64,000 nt of DNA from Bradyrhizobium vignae (GCF_004114425.1 NZ_RDQF01000030.1:1-64000); one strand, 5' to 3'. Shown: positions 1-7,532, counted from the stretch's first letter. Notes: generated by a model not told the origin, from the letters alone. Numbers and translations are program-made.

Positions 1-710
1 ACCCGGGAGGCGGCATCGTTGAGGGCCTGCGTGCTCTTCTGAAGATCACCGGCTCCTGCCAATTTAATGAATCGATCGCGCAGGTCTTCCCGCTCAAGCA
101 GCACAAAGATCACGAAAATGACCACGAGCCCGGAAGTCGCGAGCGGTGCCAGCAACGGACCTATGACAGAGCGAATGAGCTCCAACGGTCTCGGCTGGGG
201 CGGCTCCAGCCGCACCGTGACAGGTTCCCGAGTCCCGGTACCTGCGCCAAGCCCGGACGAGGCGGGCTCGGACTTTTTCTCCTCGCCCGAGATCTCTCTG
301 CCAAGATCCTGCATCGTCGTGGTGACGGTGTCGACGACTCCACCGCCTGGGGCCGAGCTCTGCAACGAGTGGATCTTCTCGGTGATGGTGGTCTGATAAT
401 TTGGGAGGTTGGTCGCGAGCTGGACAAGTTGCCGTCCGACGACCAAGGCGATTCCCGCAACCACGATAAAAGCAAGGGAAACGGCGATTAGGACCGCTGC
501 GATGCGAGGTACTTTCCAGCGTCTTAGCCAATTGACCAGGGGTGTGAGAACGAAGCTCAGCAGGATAGCAAGTGCAAAAGGAACGAAGATTTCCCGGCCG
601 AGATAGAGCGCTCCAATGGCCAGGACGATGCCACCGGCAGTCAGCATGGGCGAAGACGCGACGCGCGAGGCCGGTGTGCCTTGCGGCGCCGCCGGAGCCA
701 GCTCAGCCAT
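1..710 (-). CDS. AI-2E/PerM-family membrane protein, N-terminal part (truncated by window edge)
   Basis: Reading leftwards from the ATG at 710 gives an open frame of about 236 codons that leaves the window without a stop. The protein starts MAELAPAAPQGTPASRVA. Two adjacent hydrophobic segments lie at about residues 25-80, then a soluble stretch rich in Ser, Gly and Glu, then a third hydrophobic segment followed by the motif LLEREDLRDR. That layout and the EREDLRDR motif are typical of the AI-2E/PerM exporter-like family, whose substrates are mostly unknown. The C-terminal half lies outside the window. Upstream in-frame starts cannot be excluded. Confidence 0.8.
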   Translation of the reverse strand, partial: MAELAPAAPQGTPASRVASSPMLTAGGIVLAIGALYLGREIFVPFALAILLSFVLTPLVNWLRRWKVPRIAAVLIAVSLAFIVVAGIALVVGRQLVQLATNLPNYQTTITEKIHSLQSSAPGGGVVDTVTTTMQDLGREISGEEKKSEPASSGLGAGTGTREPVTVRLEPPQPRPLELIRSVIGPLLAPLATSGLVVIFVIFVLLEREDLRDRFIKLAGAGDLQKSTQALNDAASR

Positions 711-975
711 AGGGGCGAGCCTTTCAATAGGGTTTCGGCCAATCAACCCCAGATCAGCGGGTTTGATCCATCCCGAACATTTCCAGGTTTCTGGGATCTG
801 CCCGCCGACGCGCTCGGCTCGTAGTCCAGACGGTGGTTTGGCGCGTCGCGCTCGGCCTTCTCGGATCAGGGCGAGCGATGTCAGTCGGGCAGCTAGGAAC
901 GCACGACGCAACCGCACGTTCGGACTCCAGGTAGTCGCGATCCGCGATTCCGAAACTCACAGTGGAGGACTCAAA

Positions 976-1272
976 ATGAGGTCCATTGCGAGCGCTCTCG
1001 TGTTCGCCTTGGCGATGTCGGCTTCGGCTGCATTTGCCCAGACGACCAAACCGGATGTCTCATCCGCGCCGAGCGCGCAGAACTCGGGCACTGGCATCGC
1101 CGGTCAGCCTGGCAACAAGAATGGCCCGGCGGCAAAACCGGGAGAGACCGTCGGCTCCAGCTCCACGCTCAACCAGCAGAATCCGACCGTCCAGCAGCAG
1201 GACACGTCCAACATCAAGGGGCTGCCCGGAAACAAGAGCGGTTCGCCGGCCAAGAAGCCGGATCAGCAGTGA
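976..1272 (+). CDS. Small secreted Gly/Ser/Asn-rich protein
   Basis: 98 codons starting at the ATG at 976, preceded by a GGAGG-like site at 964-968. Residues 1-22 (MRSIASALVFALAMSASAAFA) form a clear Sec signal peptide ending AFA. The mature part is low-complexity, with two related segments, GQPGNKNGPAAKPG and GLPGNKSGSPAKKP, so it contains an internal duplication. No domain is recognised. It is probably a periplasmic or extracellular small protein of unknown role. The frame opens much further upstream, but the signal peptide and ribosome binding site fix this start. Confidence 0.7.
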   Translation: MRSIASALVFALAMSASAAFAQTTKPDVSSAPSAQNSGTGIAGQPGNKNGPAAKPGETVGSSSTLNQQNPTVQQQDTSNIKGLPGNKSGSPAKKPDQQ

Positions 1273-1299
1273 CGTTGTCGTTGGCGATCGATAGCCATG

Positions 1300-1333
1300 A
1301 TGATCGAAGCCGAGACATGATCGAAGCCGAGAC
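1300..1333 (+). repeat. Perfect 17-bp tandem duplication
   Basis: The 17 bases at 1300-1316 (atgatcgaagccgagac) are repeated exactly at 1317-1333, in the gap between two small secreted-protein genes. It looks like a recent slippage or duplication event. Confidence 0.9.
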
Positions 1334-1363
1334 GGGTCTTCATGACTCCTGGGAGGAGACGCG

Positions 1364-1831
1364 ATGCAATGGGTGGTGTCGGCGCTCGTTCTCGGACTTG
1401 CCGTCTCGAGCTCCATGGTCTCGGCTCAACGGGTGAGATGGACGACCTATTCCATCCCGCAGACGGGTACCTCGGTGGATTTCCCGGCCTCGATCTTTAC
1501 CGAAGAAGCCGGCCGGCCGGATGGCTACGGACAGCGATTTCGGACGGCTGACGGCCGAGCCGACCTTACGATACAGGCCGCACCCAACCTCTCGAACGAT
1601 TCACCCGCTGCATTTCTCGCAAAGAAGCATCCGCCCGCGCGCATTCAGTACAAGCGAACGACTCGTCGGTTCTTTGCGGTGTCCAGCTACAAGGGCGACA
1701 AGGTCTGGTACAACCGGTGCAACTTCTCGAGCGGATTGATTCACTGCGTCCTGATCAACTACCCGGCGAGCGAAGAGCGCGAGTGGGACGACATCGTAAC
1801 GCGCATCAGTCTCTCGCTGAGGGGCAGATAA
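1364..1831 (+). CDS. Secreted protein of unknown function (155 aa)
   Basis: Starts at the ATG at 1364 with GGGAGGAG at 1351-1358. Residues 1-22 are a signal peptide (MQWVVSALVLGLAVSSSMVSA). The mature part has alternating beta-like sequence and one pair of cysteines in YNRCNFSSGLIHCVLINYP that could form a disulphide, consistent with export to the periplasm. No named domain is recognised. It follows another small secreted protein on the same strand, with the 17-bp duplication between them. Confidence 0.7.
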   Translation: MQWVVSALVLGLAVSSSMVSAQRVRWTTYSIPQTGTSVDFPASIFTEEAGRPDGYGQRFRTADGRADLTIQAAPNLSNDSPAAFLAKKHPPARIQYKRTTRRFFAVSSYKGDKVWYNRCNFSSGLIHCVLINYPASEEREWDDIVTRISLSLRGR

Positions 1832-1905
1832 TGCGGGTGTGGGGTGGGCCGGGCGGGCGCCTAGGCGCGTGACTTCGAGAACACGGAAGTCCGGAGAGGC
1901 CGCCG

Positions 1906-1998
1906 CCTTTGGCTATCCTCGCGAGCGGTAGTTCTGAATAGCGGGTCGTGAGACCTTTGGCTATCCGCGAGGGGCCGTAGTTCAACAGCGGGCGACGG
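1906..1998 (+). repeat. Imperfect tandem repeat, period about 48 bp
   Basis: The segment beginning cctttggctatcctcgcgag at 1906 recurs with small indels and substitutions starting at 1954 (cctttggctatccgcgag). Both copies run on through a gtagttc...agcggg stretch. It lies in a non-coding gap and no gene is supported here. Confidence 0.6.
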
Positions 1999-2067
1999 TT
2001 CCTGCAGTTCAATGGGGTGGCAAGGTTATCGTTCCTCCGATTTGCCCGCGGCTCGCCGATCTGTGGT

Positions 2068-2259
2068 TCACGCGGTAGCCGCCGCTCGCCCGGCGTCGGT
2101 GATGCGATACTCGGTATCTCCGGATGGAAGCGGTTCGGTTTCCACGAGACGCAGCTCCACGAGTCGCGCCACGATTTCATGGTCGAACGTCGGCGGGCTA
2201 ACCCAGGATTCGCCGAGGAGCTTCCTCAGAAAATCGCGCTCCAGATCGGTCAGCTCCAT
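2068..2259 (-). CDS. Small winged-helix-like protein
   Basis: 63 codons from an ATG at 2259. It begins MELTDLERDFLRKLLGES and continues with an amphipathic helix and then YRITDAGRAAA. The ending resembles the recognition wing of MarR/PadR-like winged-helix domains, where YxLTxxGR is common. It may be a minimal DNA-binding protein, but at 63 residues this is only suggestive. Codon use matches real genes in the region better than either overlapping plus-strand frame. Confidence 0.6.
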   Translation of the reverse strand: MELTDLERDFLRKLLGESWVSPPTFDHEIVARLVELRLVETEPLPSGDTEYRITDAGRAAATA

Positions 2260-2423
2260 GCTCTAACTCCGCTCGCCGACTTCGTCCGGCACATTGCGGC
2301 GCGTCATCCGATCCGGCCGCTTAATCCCTGCCAAATCAACATTCCGCCGCGGATTGTGCCAGGAACGGAGGCATCGTCGCACTGTTGATTTCCGAGGACA
2401 ACATCCAGGAGGTCAACACGGCC

Positions 2424-2780
2424 ATGGAAGATCGCGAGACGTTCAATCTGATCGGCAGCGACAAGGTGGAGGGTACGAACGTGTACGGGGCCGACGGGGA
2501 AAAGGTCGGCTATATCGAGCGCGTCATGATCGACAAGATCAGCGGCAAGGTGTCGTATGCCGTGCTCAGCTTCGGCGGCCTGCTCGGCATCGGCGATGAT
2601 CATTATCCGCTGCCCTGGCAGGCGCTGAAATACGACACGGATCTCGGTGGCTACGTCACCGGCATCACCCAGGACCAGCTCCGCGGCGCCCCAAGATACG
2701 CCGACGAGAGCAGTTGGAATTGGAGCGACCCCGCGACCACGCGCTCGGTGAATGCCTATTACGGCGTGCCGGTCGCTTGA
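2424..2780 (+). CDS. PRC-barrel domain protein
   Basis: 118 aa. The ATG at 2424 is preceded by AGGAGG at 2407-2412, so I prefer it to an in-frame TTG at 2385. Residues 10-80 contain NVYGADGEKVGYIERVMIDK, then a SYAVLSFGG strand and a PLPWQALKY segment. This is the usual PRC-barrel order of a variable loop, a V.D...G...Y.V...GG core and a P..W/L end. Small stand-alone PRC-barrel proteins are common in Bradyrhizobium and often stress-associated, but this one's partner is unknown. Confidence 0.85.
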   Translation: MEDRETFNLIGSDKVEGTNVYGADGEKVGYIERVMIDKISGKVSYAVLSFGGLLGIGDDHYPLPWQALKYDTDLGGYVTGITQDQLRGAPRYADESSWNWSDPATTRSVNAYYGVPVA

Positions 2781-2805
2781 GGCTTGAAAGTGGATAATAC
2801 CGTGT

Positions 2806-3051
2806 GTTCTGGTCGTCGAGGATAAAGCGCTGATCTGCAGCTTCATCGAGGACGCCCTGCTCGACGGCGGTTTCGAGGCCTGCTCGGTCCATTCGGGAGA
2901 GGCAGCTATGTCTACGTTTCGCGACGGCCGCGAGGGGTGTAGGGCGCTGCTCACGGACGTCAACCTGGATGACGGCATCAGCGGATGGGAGCTGGCGCGT
3001 CAGATCAGGGAAATCACGCCTGACTTTCCCGTGGTCCGCTGTGGTGCCTAG
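2806..3051 (+). pseudogene. Response-regulator receiver domain remnant
   Basis: The frame reads VLVVEDKALICSFIEDALLD and later LLTDVNLDDGISGWELARQI. These are the beta1 acidic pair and the phospho-acceptor aspartate region of a CheY-like receiver. The frame has no ATG, GTG or TTG start: an in-frame stop lies just upstream. It ends at a TAG right after PVV, where beta4 should lead into the conserved Thr/Ser and Lys, so alpha4-beta5-alpha5 are missing. A GTG at 2790 in another frame could be the old start, with a frameshift at about 2805. It is probably not functional. Confidence 0.7.
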
Positions 3052-3185
3052 CCGACGGCCGCGAGCCTGCAGCGGACGTCATCCGCACAGGCGGATGTCC
3101 GGTTCAGGTGTCCAAGGTGCCACGGTGACGGGGCTGGCCGGTTGCGGCGTCCGTTCGTGCCGCGCGACCTGCCCCGGGTCTCTTG

Positions 3186-3647
3186 ATGCGGCCTGAGATG
3201 AAGATCCGCTCCCACTGCGAGAGTCACATCGTCGAACTCGAGGACGGCTCGCGCTGGCAGATCTTTCCGGGCGATCTCGACCTGACGCTCGACTGGAAGC
3301 CCGAGACCGAACTGACGGTGGTCGAAGCAGAGGACGAGGTTGCCACGCACGAACTGCTCGGTGGCAGCGGCAGGGTGCGGGTGAGGCCCGCGGGGAGAGC
3401 TGGCCAGCGAGGGACATCAAGGACGCTTGAAGGACGGCTGACGAACGCGGCTGCGGAGGAGGCCGCGACCCCCTTGCAGGATGCGGGCTGGAATTGCGAT
3501 GGAAGACGAGAGGACCCGATTGCTCGCAGAAGCCCGGAGGTGTCGGCGCCTGGCTGCCTCGATCACCGATCCGGAGGTGATCCAGCGGCTCACGGCCCTG
3601 GCGGAAGACTACGAACGCCGCGCCAATGCTGCGCCGGACCCGAATGA
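3186..3647 (+). CDS. Conserved small protein, C-terminus probably frameshifted
   Basis: The first 75 or so residues (from MKIRSHCESHIVELEDGS, ATG also available at 3198) look like a genuine small protein with alternating strands (WQIFPGDLDLTLDW, TELTVVEAEDEVATHELL). After RVRVRPAG the composition turns into Arg/Gly-rich filler. Shifting one base at about 3393 restores ESWPARDIKDA followed by a stop at 3430, which fits as a natural end. The run-on frame also overlaps the next gene by about 150 bases. I read this as a frameshift (mutation or sequencing error). The function is unknown. Confidence 0.5.
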   Translation: MRPEMKIRSHCESHIVELEDGSRWQIFPGDLDLTLDWKPETELTVVEAEDEVATHELLGGSGRVRVRPAGRAGQRGTSRTLEGRLTNAAAEEAATPLQDAGWNCDGRREDPIARRSPEVSAPGCLDHRSGGDPAAHGPGGRLRTPRQCCAGPE

Positions 3648-3660
3648 GGGGAAGGACTGA
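3499..3660 (+). CDS. Short helical protein (53 aa)
   Basis: The frame from the ATG at 3499 reads MEDERTRLLAEARRCRRLAA then SITDPEVIQRLTALAEDYERRA and ends GKD. It is a charged amphipathic helix-turn-helix-like hairpin of a type very common among short Bradyrhizobium proteins. An in-frame ATG at 3481 would add six residues. It converges on the minus-strand gene that ends at 3662. No function is assigned. Confidence 0.65.
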   Translation: MEDERTRLLAEARRCRRLAASITDPEVIQRLTALAEDYERRANAAPDPNEGKD

Positions 3661-3661
3661 G

Positions 3662-3856
3662 TCAGGCCTCTCCCGGGCCCGAGAAGAGTGCCGTCGGTGG
3701 CGTCGCGCGAGGTGCAGGCGCCCGTCCGTGCGTCGATCCGCTGCTCCTGAGATCGTACCGTTTTGCCAGGTCGAGCAGGCGCCGCTTGGTGAACGGATCC
3801 GCTTTCTCCGCCAGGTCCCGCGCCCGCTGCGCGAAGCCTCTGTAGAACTCTTCCAC
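3662..3856 (-). CDS. Short helical protein with Lys/Arg-rich core (64 aa)
   Basis: Starts at the ATG at 3856 with MEEFYRGFAQRARDLAEKAD followed by PFTKRRLLDLAKRYD, a predicted helical hairpin. The tail is Pro/Ala-rich and unstructured. It is convergent with the preceding 53-aa gene, separated by one base, and the two look like distant relatives (charged helix, turn at DP, second helix). No function is known. Confidence 0.65.
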   Translation of the reverse strand: MEEFYRGFAQRARDLAEKADPFTKRRLLDLAKRYDLRSSGSTHGRAPAPRATPPTALFSGPGEA

Positions 3857-4106
3857 GACGCCACCCCCGCAACATCACTGAAAACCCGATTTCAGTGCGG
3901 AGCGCGCTTCGCGTCAAGTGGTCTGACGCATCCGGAGCGACGAGGGGCGACATGGGCGGCGACACTGGGCGAAGCGTCCGCCGGCAAACGTGCCGTTGCT
4001 TTCGGGGGCTCGGAGCGACCGAACTGATGACATTCCGAATTCTCGGGAACAAAGGTCTGTCGTGAGAGTCGTTCGGGTGTGCTGAACATCGCGCTTGTGC
4101 ACTGCC

Positions 4107-4331
4107 ATGCGTTATGTGGCCTATGCAGTCGATCTATGCGGCGTCGTCCATGCGGTCTATGAGCTGGAGTGCGGCGCCGATGACGACGCACGGTGTCGAG
4201 CCGCGAAACTCCTCGGAGCACATCCGCTCATAGAGGTCTGGAGCGGCGCTCGGTGCCTCGGTCGATTGACCGCCGATGCGCCCGGGGAAGAGGATCATGC
4301 GTCCGCGCCCGATCAACGGCGTAGCGCCTGA
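4107..4331 (+). CDS. Hypothetical protein (74 aa)
   Basis: Starts at the ATG at 4107. The sequence MRYVAYAVDLCGVVHAVYEL, the helix DDARCRAAKLLGAHPLIEVW and then SGARCLGRL give a strand-helix-strand pattern with four cysteines, seen in short rhizobial proteins that end with 'HP.IEVW.G.R.V..L'. No function is assigned. The last 20 residues are low-complexity. Confidence 0.55.
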   Translation: MRYVAYAVDLCGVVHAVYELECGADDDARCRAAKLLGAHPLIEVWSGARCLGRLTADAPGEEDHASAPDQRRSA

Positions 4332-4347
4332 CAAAACCGAGGACGAC

Positions 4348-4464
4348 ATGGCGCGCGAGCAGCTCGGCCCGCGGGGCGTTCCTGGGGCTCCCGATCCTGC
4401 CCGCATGGTACCGCAAGTCGAGAAGAACACGCCCAAGCACATTGACCCCGGTCATACCGCTTGA
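4348..4464 (+). CDS. Possible 38-aa peptide
   Basis: A short frame beginning MAREQLGPRGVPGAPDPARM and ending NTPKHIDPGHTA. The Pro/His-rich ending looks conserved-protein-like rather than random, but there is no strong ribosome binding site and the frame is short. Plausible only. Confidence 0.3.
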   Translation: MAREQLGPRGVPGAPDPARMVPQVEKNTPKHIDPGHTA

Positions 4465-4591
4465 TGCGGCCGTGGCCGCCTTCCGCGATAACTGCTCGGT
4501 CCTCGTCGAACCGCGTTGCGCCGCGCGCCTGGCGAATTGTCTTGAGCGAGCGCTCCGTCCGGAACTAAGCTCGGTGCGGCGGGGAAATCGG

Positions 4592-4774
4592 ATGTCGGTA
4601 TCGCAGCAGGTGCGGAAGTTGTGCCCGGTCTGCGGGATGGCGATGAAGGTTGTCCCGGACCGGACGGGGCGCGGCGGCGACCGATACGTCTGTCCCGCTT
4701 GCGACGACGATCCGCTGCACGATCCCGCCGCCCGGAAGTGGGTGGACAGTCCGTTGCATCCGCCGGCGAAGTAG
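4592..4774 (+). CDS. Zinc-ribbon peptide (60 aa)
   Basis: From the ATG at 4592, MSVSQQVRKLCPVCGMAMKV leads to a basic loop and then YVCPACDDDPLHDPAARKW. Two CPxC knuckles 20 or so residues apart form a typical treble-clef or zinc-ribbon pair. The protein probably binds zinc and may bind nucleic acid or protein. An upstream frame from 4442 exists, but the extra residues do not look like protein. Its neighbours are other small orphans. Confidence 0.6.
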   Translation: MSVSQQVRKLCPVCGMAMKVVPDRTGRGGDRYVCPACDDDPLHDPAARKWVDSPLHPPAK

Positions 4775-4925
4775 CGCCCGAAGAGCGCCAGTCTCCCGTC
4801 CAACGTCCATGCCTGAGGGCGCGTGCAAGCCGCCGTGGGCCCTCCGTTGCCGGGACAGGGCTGGCGAGATCGACGCCAGCCCACCAAATCCTCGACAGGT
4901 GCTGCTGGGAACGTGGGGAGGTGCG

Positions 4926-5093
4926 ATGTCGACCGTCGCGAAGTTGCTGGCGCGGAAGGAACGGCTCTTGGCGCAGCTCGAGAGCGATCCTGGGCCGAAC
5001 GAGCGCGAGGAGATCGAAAGATTGCTGGCGCAGATCGAGACCGCGCTGAGCTTGCTCGCGCCGGAAGACGGCGCGGGCCCGAGCGACGCGTGA
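4926..5093 (+). CDS. Small coiled-coil protein (55 aa)
   Basis: The ATG at 4926 follows GGGGAGG at 4915-4921. The sequence MSTVAKLLARKERLLAQLES continues with REEIERLLAQIETALSLL, which has leucine heptads typical of a short two-stranded coiled coil or helical hairpin, then an acidic tail. A good binding site and a sensible protein make this a likely gene. The function is unknown. Confidence 0.6.
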   Translation: MSTVAKLLARKERLLAQLESDPGPNEREEIERLLAQIETALSLLAPEDGAGPSDA

Positions 5094-5103
5094 TCCTCGT
5101 CGG

Positions 5104-5352
5104 TCACAGCGCGCTGAGATCGTCGGGCACCTCGCCGAACTTCCGGATGACCTTGGCGTCGCCGAAGTCTCCGCTCGACGGGTATCCGGTCCGCGAAAAC
5201 GCGACGACACCCACGTGGCCTGGCTTTCTGGACAGCGCCTCGGCCCGCATCACCGCGGCGTTGGCGCTCAGGCACTCCGTCGCCTCGCCAGCGGCCATGC
5301 CGTCGTCGGAGAAAACGAACGGTAGAGCGAAGTTGTAAGTCACATCAGCCAT
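5104..5352 (-). CDS. Hypothetical protein (82 aa), coupled to the gene upstream
   Basis: The start at 5352 (MADVTYNFALPFVFSDDGMA) is chosen because it overlaps the stop of the gene upstream at 5345 by eight bases, a sign of translational coupling. The rest includes FVFSDDG, a helix with alternating Ala and Glu, and HVGVVAFSRTGYPSSGDFGDA. It looks like a small alpha/beta protein. A longer frame up to 5394 exists but would overlap further. No function recognised. Confidence 0.6.
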   Translation of the reverse strand: MADVTYNFALPFVFSDDGMAAGEATECLSANAAVMRAEALSRKPGHVGVVAFSRTGYPSSGDFGDAKVIRKFGEVPDDLSAL

Positions 5353-5575
5353 CTGCCCCATCCTTGCGTTCTCGCGCTCCTGGGAGCCGTCCACGGGCGT
5401 AGCCGGTCGACACCTTCGACCGAAGCTCGTCGAGCTGGGCCTCGAAGTCGTTCGCCACGATCAGGGCCTTGACTGCTTCCCTGGCGTCGCCCCCGCAGGC
5501 CGCGATGGCCTGGTCGGCGGCGAACTCCAGGTCGCCTTCGGCGGGCGCGATAGGTTCGGTAGCGGCGGACATCAT
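5345..5575 (-). CDS. Hypothetical protein (76 aa)
   Basis: Starts MMSAATEPIAPAEGDLEF at 5575. It is rich in Ala and acidic residues, with helices AADQAIAACGGDAREAVKAL and FEAQLDELRSKVSTGYARGR. The second half resembles short all-helical rhizobial proteins that end in SxGYxRG. First gene of a two-gene minus-strand unit with the 82-aa protein. No function recognised. Confidence 0.6.
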   Translation of the reverse strand: MMSAATEPIAPAEGDLEFAADQAIAACGGDAREAVKALIVANDFEAQLDELRSKVSTGYARGRLPGARERKDGADG

Positions 5576-5662
5576 TCATGTTCCCTGTGTTCCATGTTTA
5601 AGTCAATTAGGTCGCCTCGGCTTTAATGTCGGACCGGCTCGCCCTGGGTGTAGGCTGCGCCG

Positions 5663-5878
5663 ATGGACCAGATGATGGCGCGCCGACACCTTGTGGAAGC
5701 GGAGCGCCACGTTGCGCTGAGCGAGGGGCACGTCGCCGGGCAGCTCGCAATCGTGGAAGGGCTGGAACGGGCCGGACATCCGGCCCGGCTGGCCAATAAT
5801 GTGCTCGACACGTTCCGGATGCTGTTGGCCACGCACATCGACCACCGCGACCTGATCCGCCGTGAAATTGAACGCTAG
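5663..5878 (+). CDS. Small helical protein (71 aa)
   Basis: From the ATG at 5663, MDQMMARRHLVEAERHVALS and GQLAIVEGLERAGHPARLAN form two amphipathic helices, followed by LDTFRMLLATHIDHRDLI. The pattern of paired helices with HVA, GHP and a terminal HxxHRDxI is common in short rhizobial proteins. It lies 76 bases upstream of ku on the same strand. No function is known. A larger minus-strand frame overlapping it has poor protein composition and was rejected. Confidence 0.6.
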   Translation: MDQMMARRHLVEAERHVALSEGHVAGQLAIVEGLERAGHPARLANNVLDTFRMLLATHIDHRDLIRREIER

Positions 5879-5954
5879 AAAGGCGCGGGATGTCGGAACC
5901 ATGGTCTCCCGTTCATCTTGAATCCAGGCCGTCTCGAACCGGAGTTCTGCGTAC

Positions 5955-6881
5955 ATGGCCCCCCGAGCCAACTGGAAAGGGTTTCTGAGACTCTCGCTCG
6001 TCACGTCCCCAGTGGCGCTCTACCCGGCGACGTCGGAGAGCGAGAAGATCTCATTCAACCAGCTCAACCGGGCCACGGGGCACCGCATCAAGTACCTGAA
6101 GGTCGACGCGGACACCGGGGACGAGGTACCCAACGAGGATATCGTCAAGGGTTACGAGCTCGAGAAGGGTCAGTATATCGAGGTGACCAAGGACGAGCTT
6201 GAGGAGATTGCGCTCGAATCCACGCGCACTATCGAGATCGATGAGTTCGTCGACAAAGCGGATATTGATCCCCGCTACCTGATCCGGCCGTACTACGTGA
6301 GGCCGGACGGGAAGGTGGGCCATGATGCGTTTGCTGTGATCCGGGAGACAATCCGGGAAATGAATAAGGTTGCGATTGGACGCGTGGTGCTCACCAACCG
6401 CGAACACATCATTGCGCTTGAGCCGCTAGACAAGGGGCTCGTGGGCACGCTGTTGCGATATCCCTACGAGGTCCGCAGCGAGCAGGAGTATTTCGATGAG
6501 ATCCAAGACGTGAAGGTCACCAAGGACATGCTCGACCTCGCCCGGCACATCGTCAATCAAAAGGCCGGAGCGTTCGAGCCCGAGCAGTTCGAGGATCACT
6601 ACGAAGCTGCATTGATCGACCTCATCAACAAGAAACGAGCCGGGAAGCCGATCACGCCGAAGGAGCGTCCAGCAGCGACCAACGTCGTCGACTTGATGGA
6701 GGCGCTGCGGCGATCGGTCGGCAAGGAGGCCGCGCCGGCGAAGGCGGCTAAGCCTGCCAAGAAGCCGCGAAAGGCGGCGGCCGACCAAAAGGAGATGCTG
6801 ATGCCGATCGCCGGAAGGAGGCCGGCGAAAGAGACGGTCAACAAGAAACCGACGGCAGGAACGCGCCGGAAGTCGGCGTAG
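5955..6881 (+). CDS. ku: Ku protein, bacterial non-homologous end-joining
   Basis: Homodimeric Ku rings bind broken double-stranded DNA ends and recruit ligase D. The 308-aa protein starts MAPRANWKGFLRLSLV and has the family hallmarks: ISFNQLN with HRIKYLKVDADTGDEV in the first 60 residues, GYELEKGQYIEVTKDEL, RTIEIDEFV, and YVRPDGKVGHDAFAVIRE. After about residue 245 a Lys/Ala/Pro tail (AKAAKPAKKPRKAA) matches the basic C-terminal extension that lets bacterial Ku bind DNA. No ligD lies in the window, so the ligase partner must be elsewhere. Rhizobia often carry several ku copies; this one sits in accessory DNA. Confidence 0.95.
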   Translation: MAPRANWKGFLRLSLVTSPVALYPATSESEKISFNQLNRATGHRIKYLKVDADTGDEVPNEDIVKGYELEKGQYIEVTKDELEEIALESTRTIEIDEFVDKADIDPRYLIRPYYVRPDGKVGHDAFAVIRETIREMNKVAIGRVVLTNREHIIALEPLDKGLVGTLLRYPYEVRSEQEYFDEIQDVKVTKDMLDLARHIVNQKAGAFEPEQFEDHYEAALIDLINKKRAGKPITPKERPAATNVVDLMEALRRSVGKEAAPAKAAKPAKKPRKAAADQKEMLMPIAGRRPAKETVNKKPTAGTRRKSA

Positions 6882-6955
6882 TTTGAAGCTTTGAGAGGGT
6901 AGGAACCAGGAGGAAGGAGGCCGGTTGCTCTGTCATTAACCAGAGGAGAACGTCC

Positions 6956-7210
6956 ATGGACATGAGGGAAGCCTCGGCAATGACGGAAGCCTCGGGACTT
7001 ATCAACGAGCAGGGCGGTATCGAGCAGACTTCAGCCCAGAGGTCGGACTCCCGGCCGGAAACGAGAGGAAGCGCTCAATCGCCGCATTCACCTTCCTTGG
7101 ATTCCGCCATGCGCTGGGCGGACCAGCTGCGCGAGGTGACCACCAAGGCGCCGCTGCGATCGCTCTTTGTTGCCTTTCTACTCGGAGCCTGGCTCGCACG
7201 CCGGCGATAG
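6956..7210 (+). CDS. Small protein with C-terminal membrane anchor (84 aa)
   Basis: Starts MDMREASAMTEASGLINEQG with AGAGGAG upstream. Residues 1-50 are polar and probably disordered. A short helix (AMRWADQLREVTTKAPL) precedes a hydrophobic stretch ending LLGAWLARRR. The polar region, helix and then a GxxxARR-ending transmembrane helix resemble DUF883/ElaB-type inner-membrane anchored proteins that associate with ribosomes. That assignment is tentative. Confidence 0.55.
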   Translation: MDMREASAMTEASGLINEQGGIEQTSAQRSDSRPETRGSAQSPHSPSLDSAMRWADQLREVTTKAPLRSLFVAFLLGAWLARRR

Positions 7211-7286
7211 GACGCGAGCTTGTGCGCGCTTTGGCGAGGAAGCTTCAGACATTTCAGAACTTGCTGGGCGCTGGAAGGAGAGAGAA

Positions 7287-7532
7287 ATGAAGCTTCAAAC
7301 GATCGCGGTCATCATCCTGCCGAGCGCCATTTCGCCTCCTATGGCGCAAAGCTCCGGAGGTAGCTCCGGCGGTTCGTCATCCGCTGGCGGCACGAGTGCC
7401 ACTGGTTCGAGCGGCGCAGGTGGCTCGACACTCTCGAATGGGACCACGCTCAGCGGGACAGGAGGCTCGCCTGGCCCCAACACGTCCAATTCCAAAAACC
7501 ACGGAACCACGGGTGCGCGCTACCGCTCCTGA
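7287..7532 (+). CDS. Secreted Ser/Gly-rich low-complexity protein (81 aa)
   Basis: The ATG at 7287 follows AAGGAGAGAG. Residues 1-20 are a signal-like peptide ending at PPMAQ. The rest is almost entirely Ser, Gly, Thr and Ala with GTTLSGTGGSPGPNTSNS near the end. It probably stays disordered outside the cytoplasm. Similar in style to the secreted protein at 976. No function recognised. Confidence 0.6.
   Translation: MKLQTIAVIILPSAISPPMAQSSGGSSGGSSSAGGTSATGSSGAGGSTLSNGTTLSGTGGSPGPNTSNSKNHGTTGARYRS

Noticed and set aside
94..531. Minus-strand frame of 145 aa
   Set aside because: Shadow of the AI-2E/PerM-type gene read in the adjacent frame; Arg/His-rich with no protein character.
5603..6004. 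Minus-strand frame of 133 aa over the gene before ku
   Set aside because: Overlaps both the 71-aa gene and ku; poor composition and no ribosome binding site.
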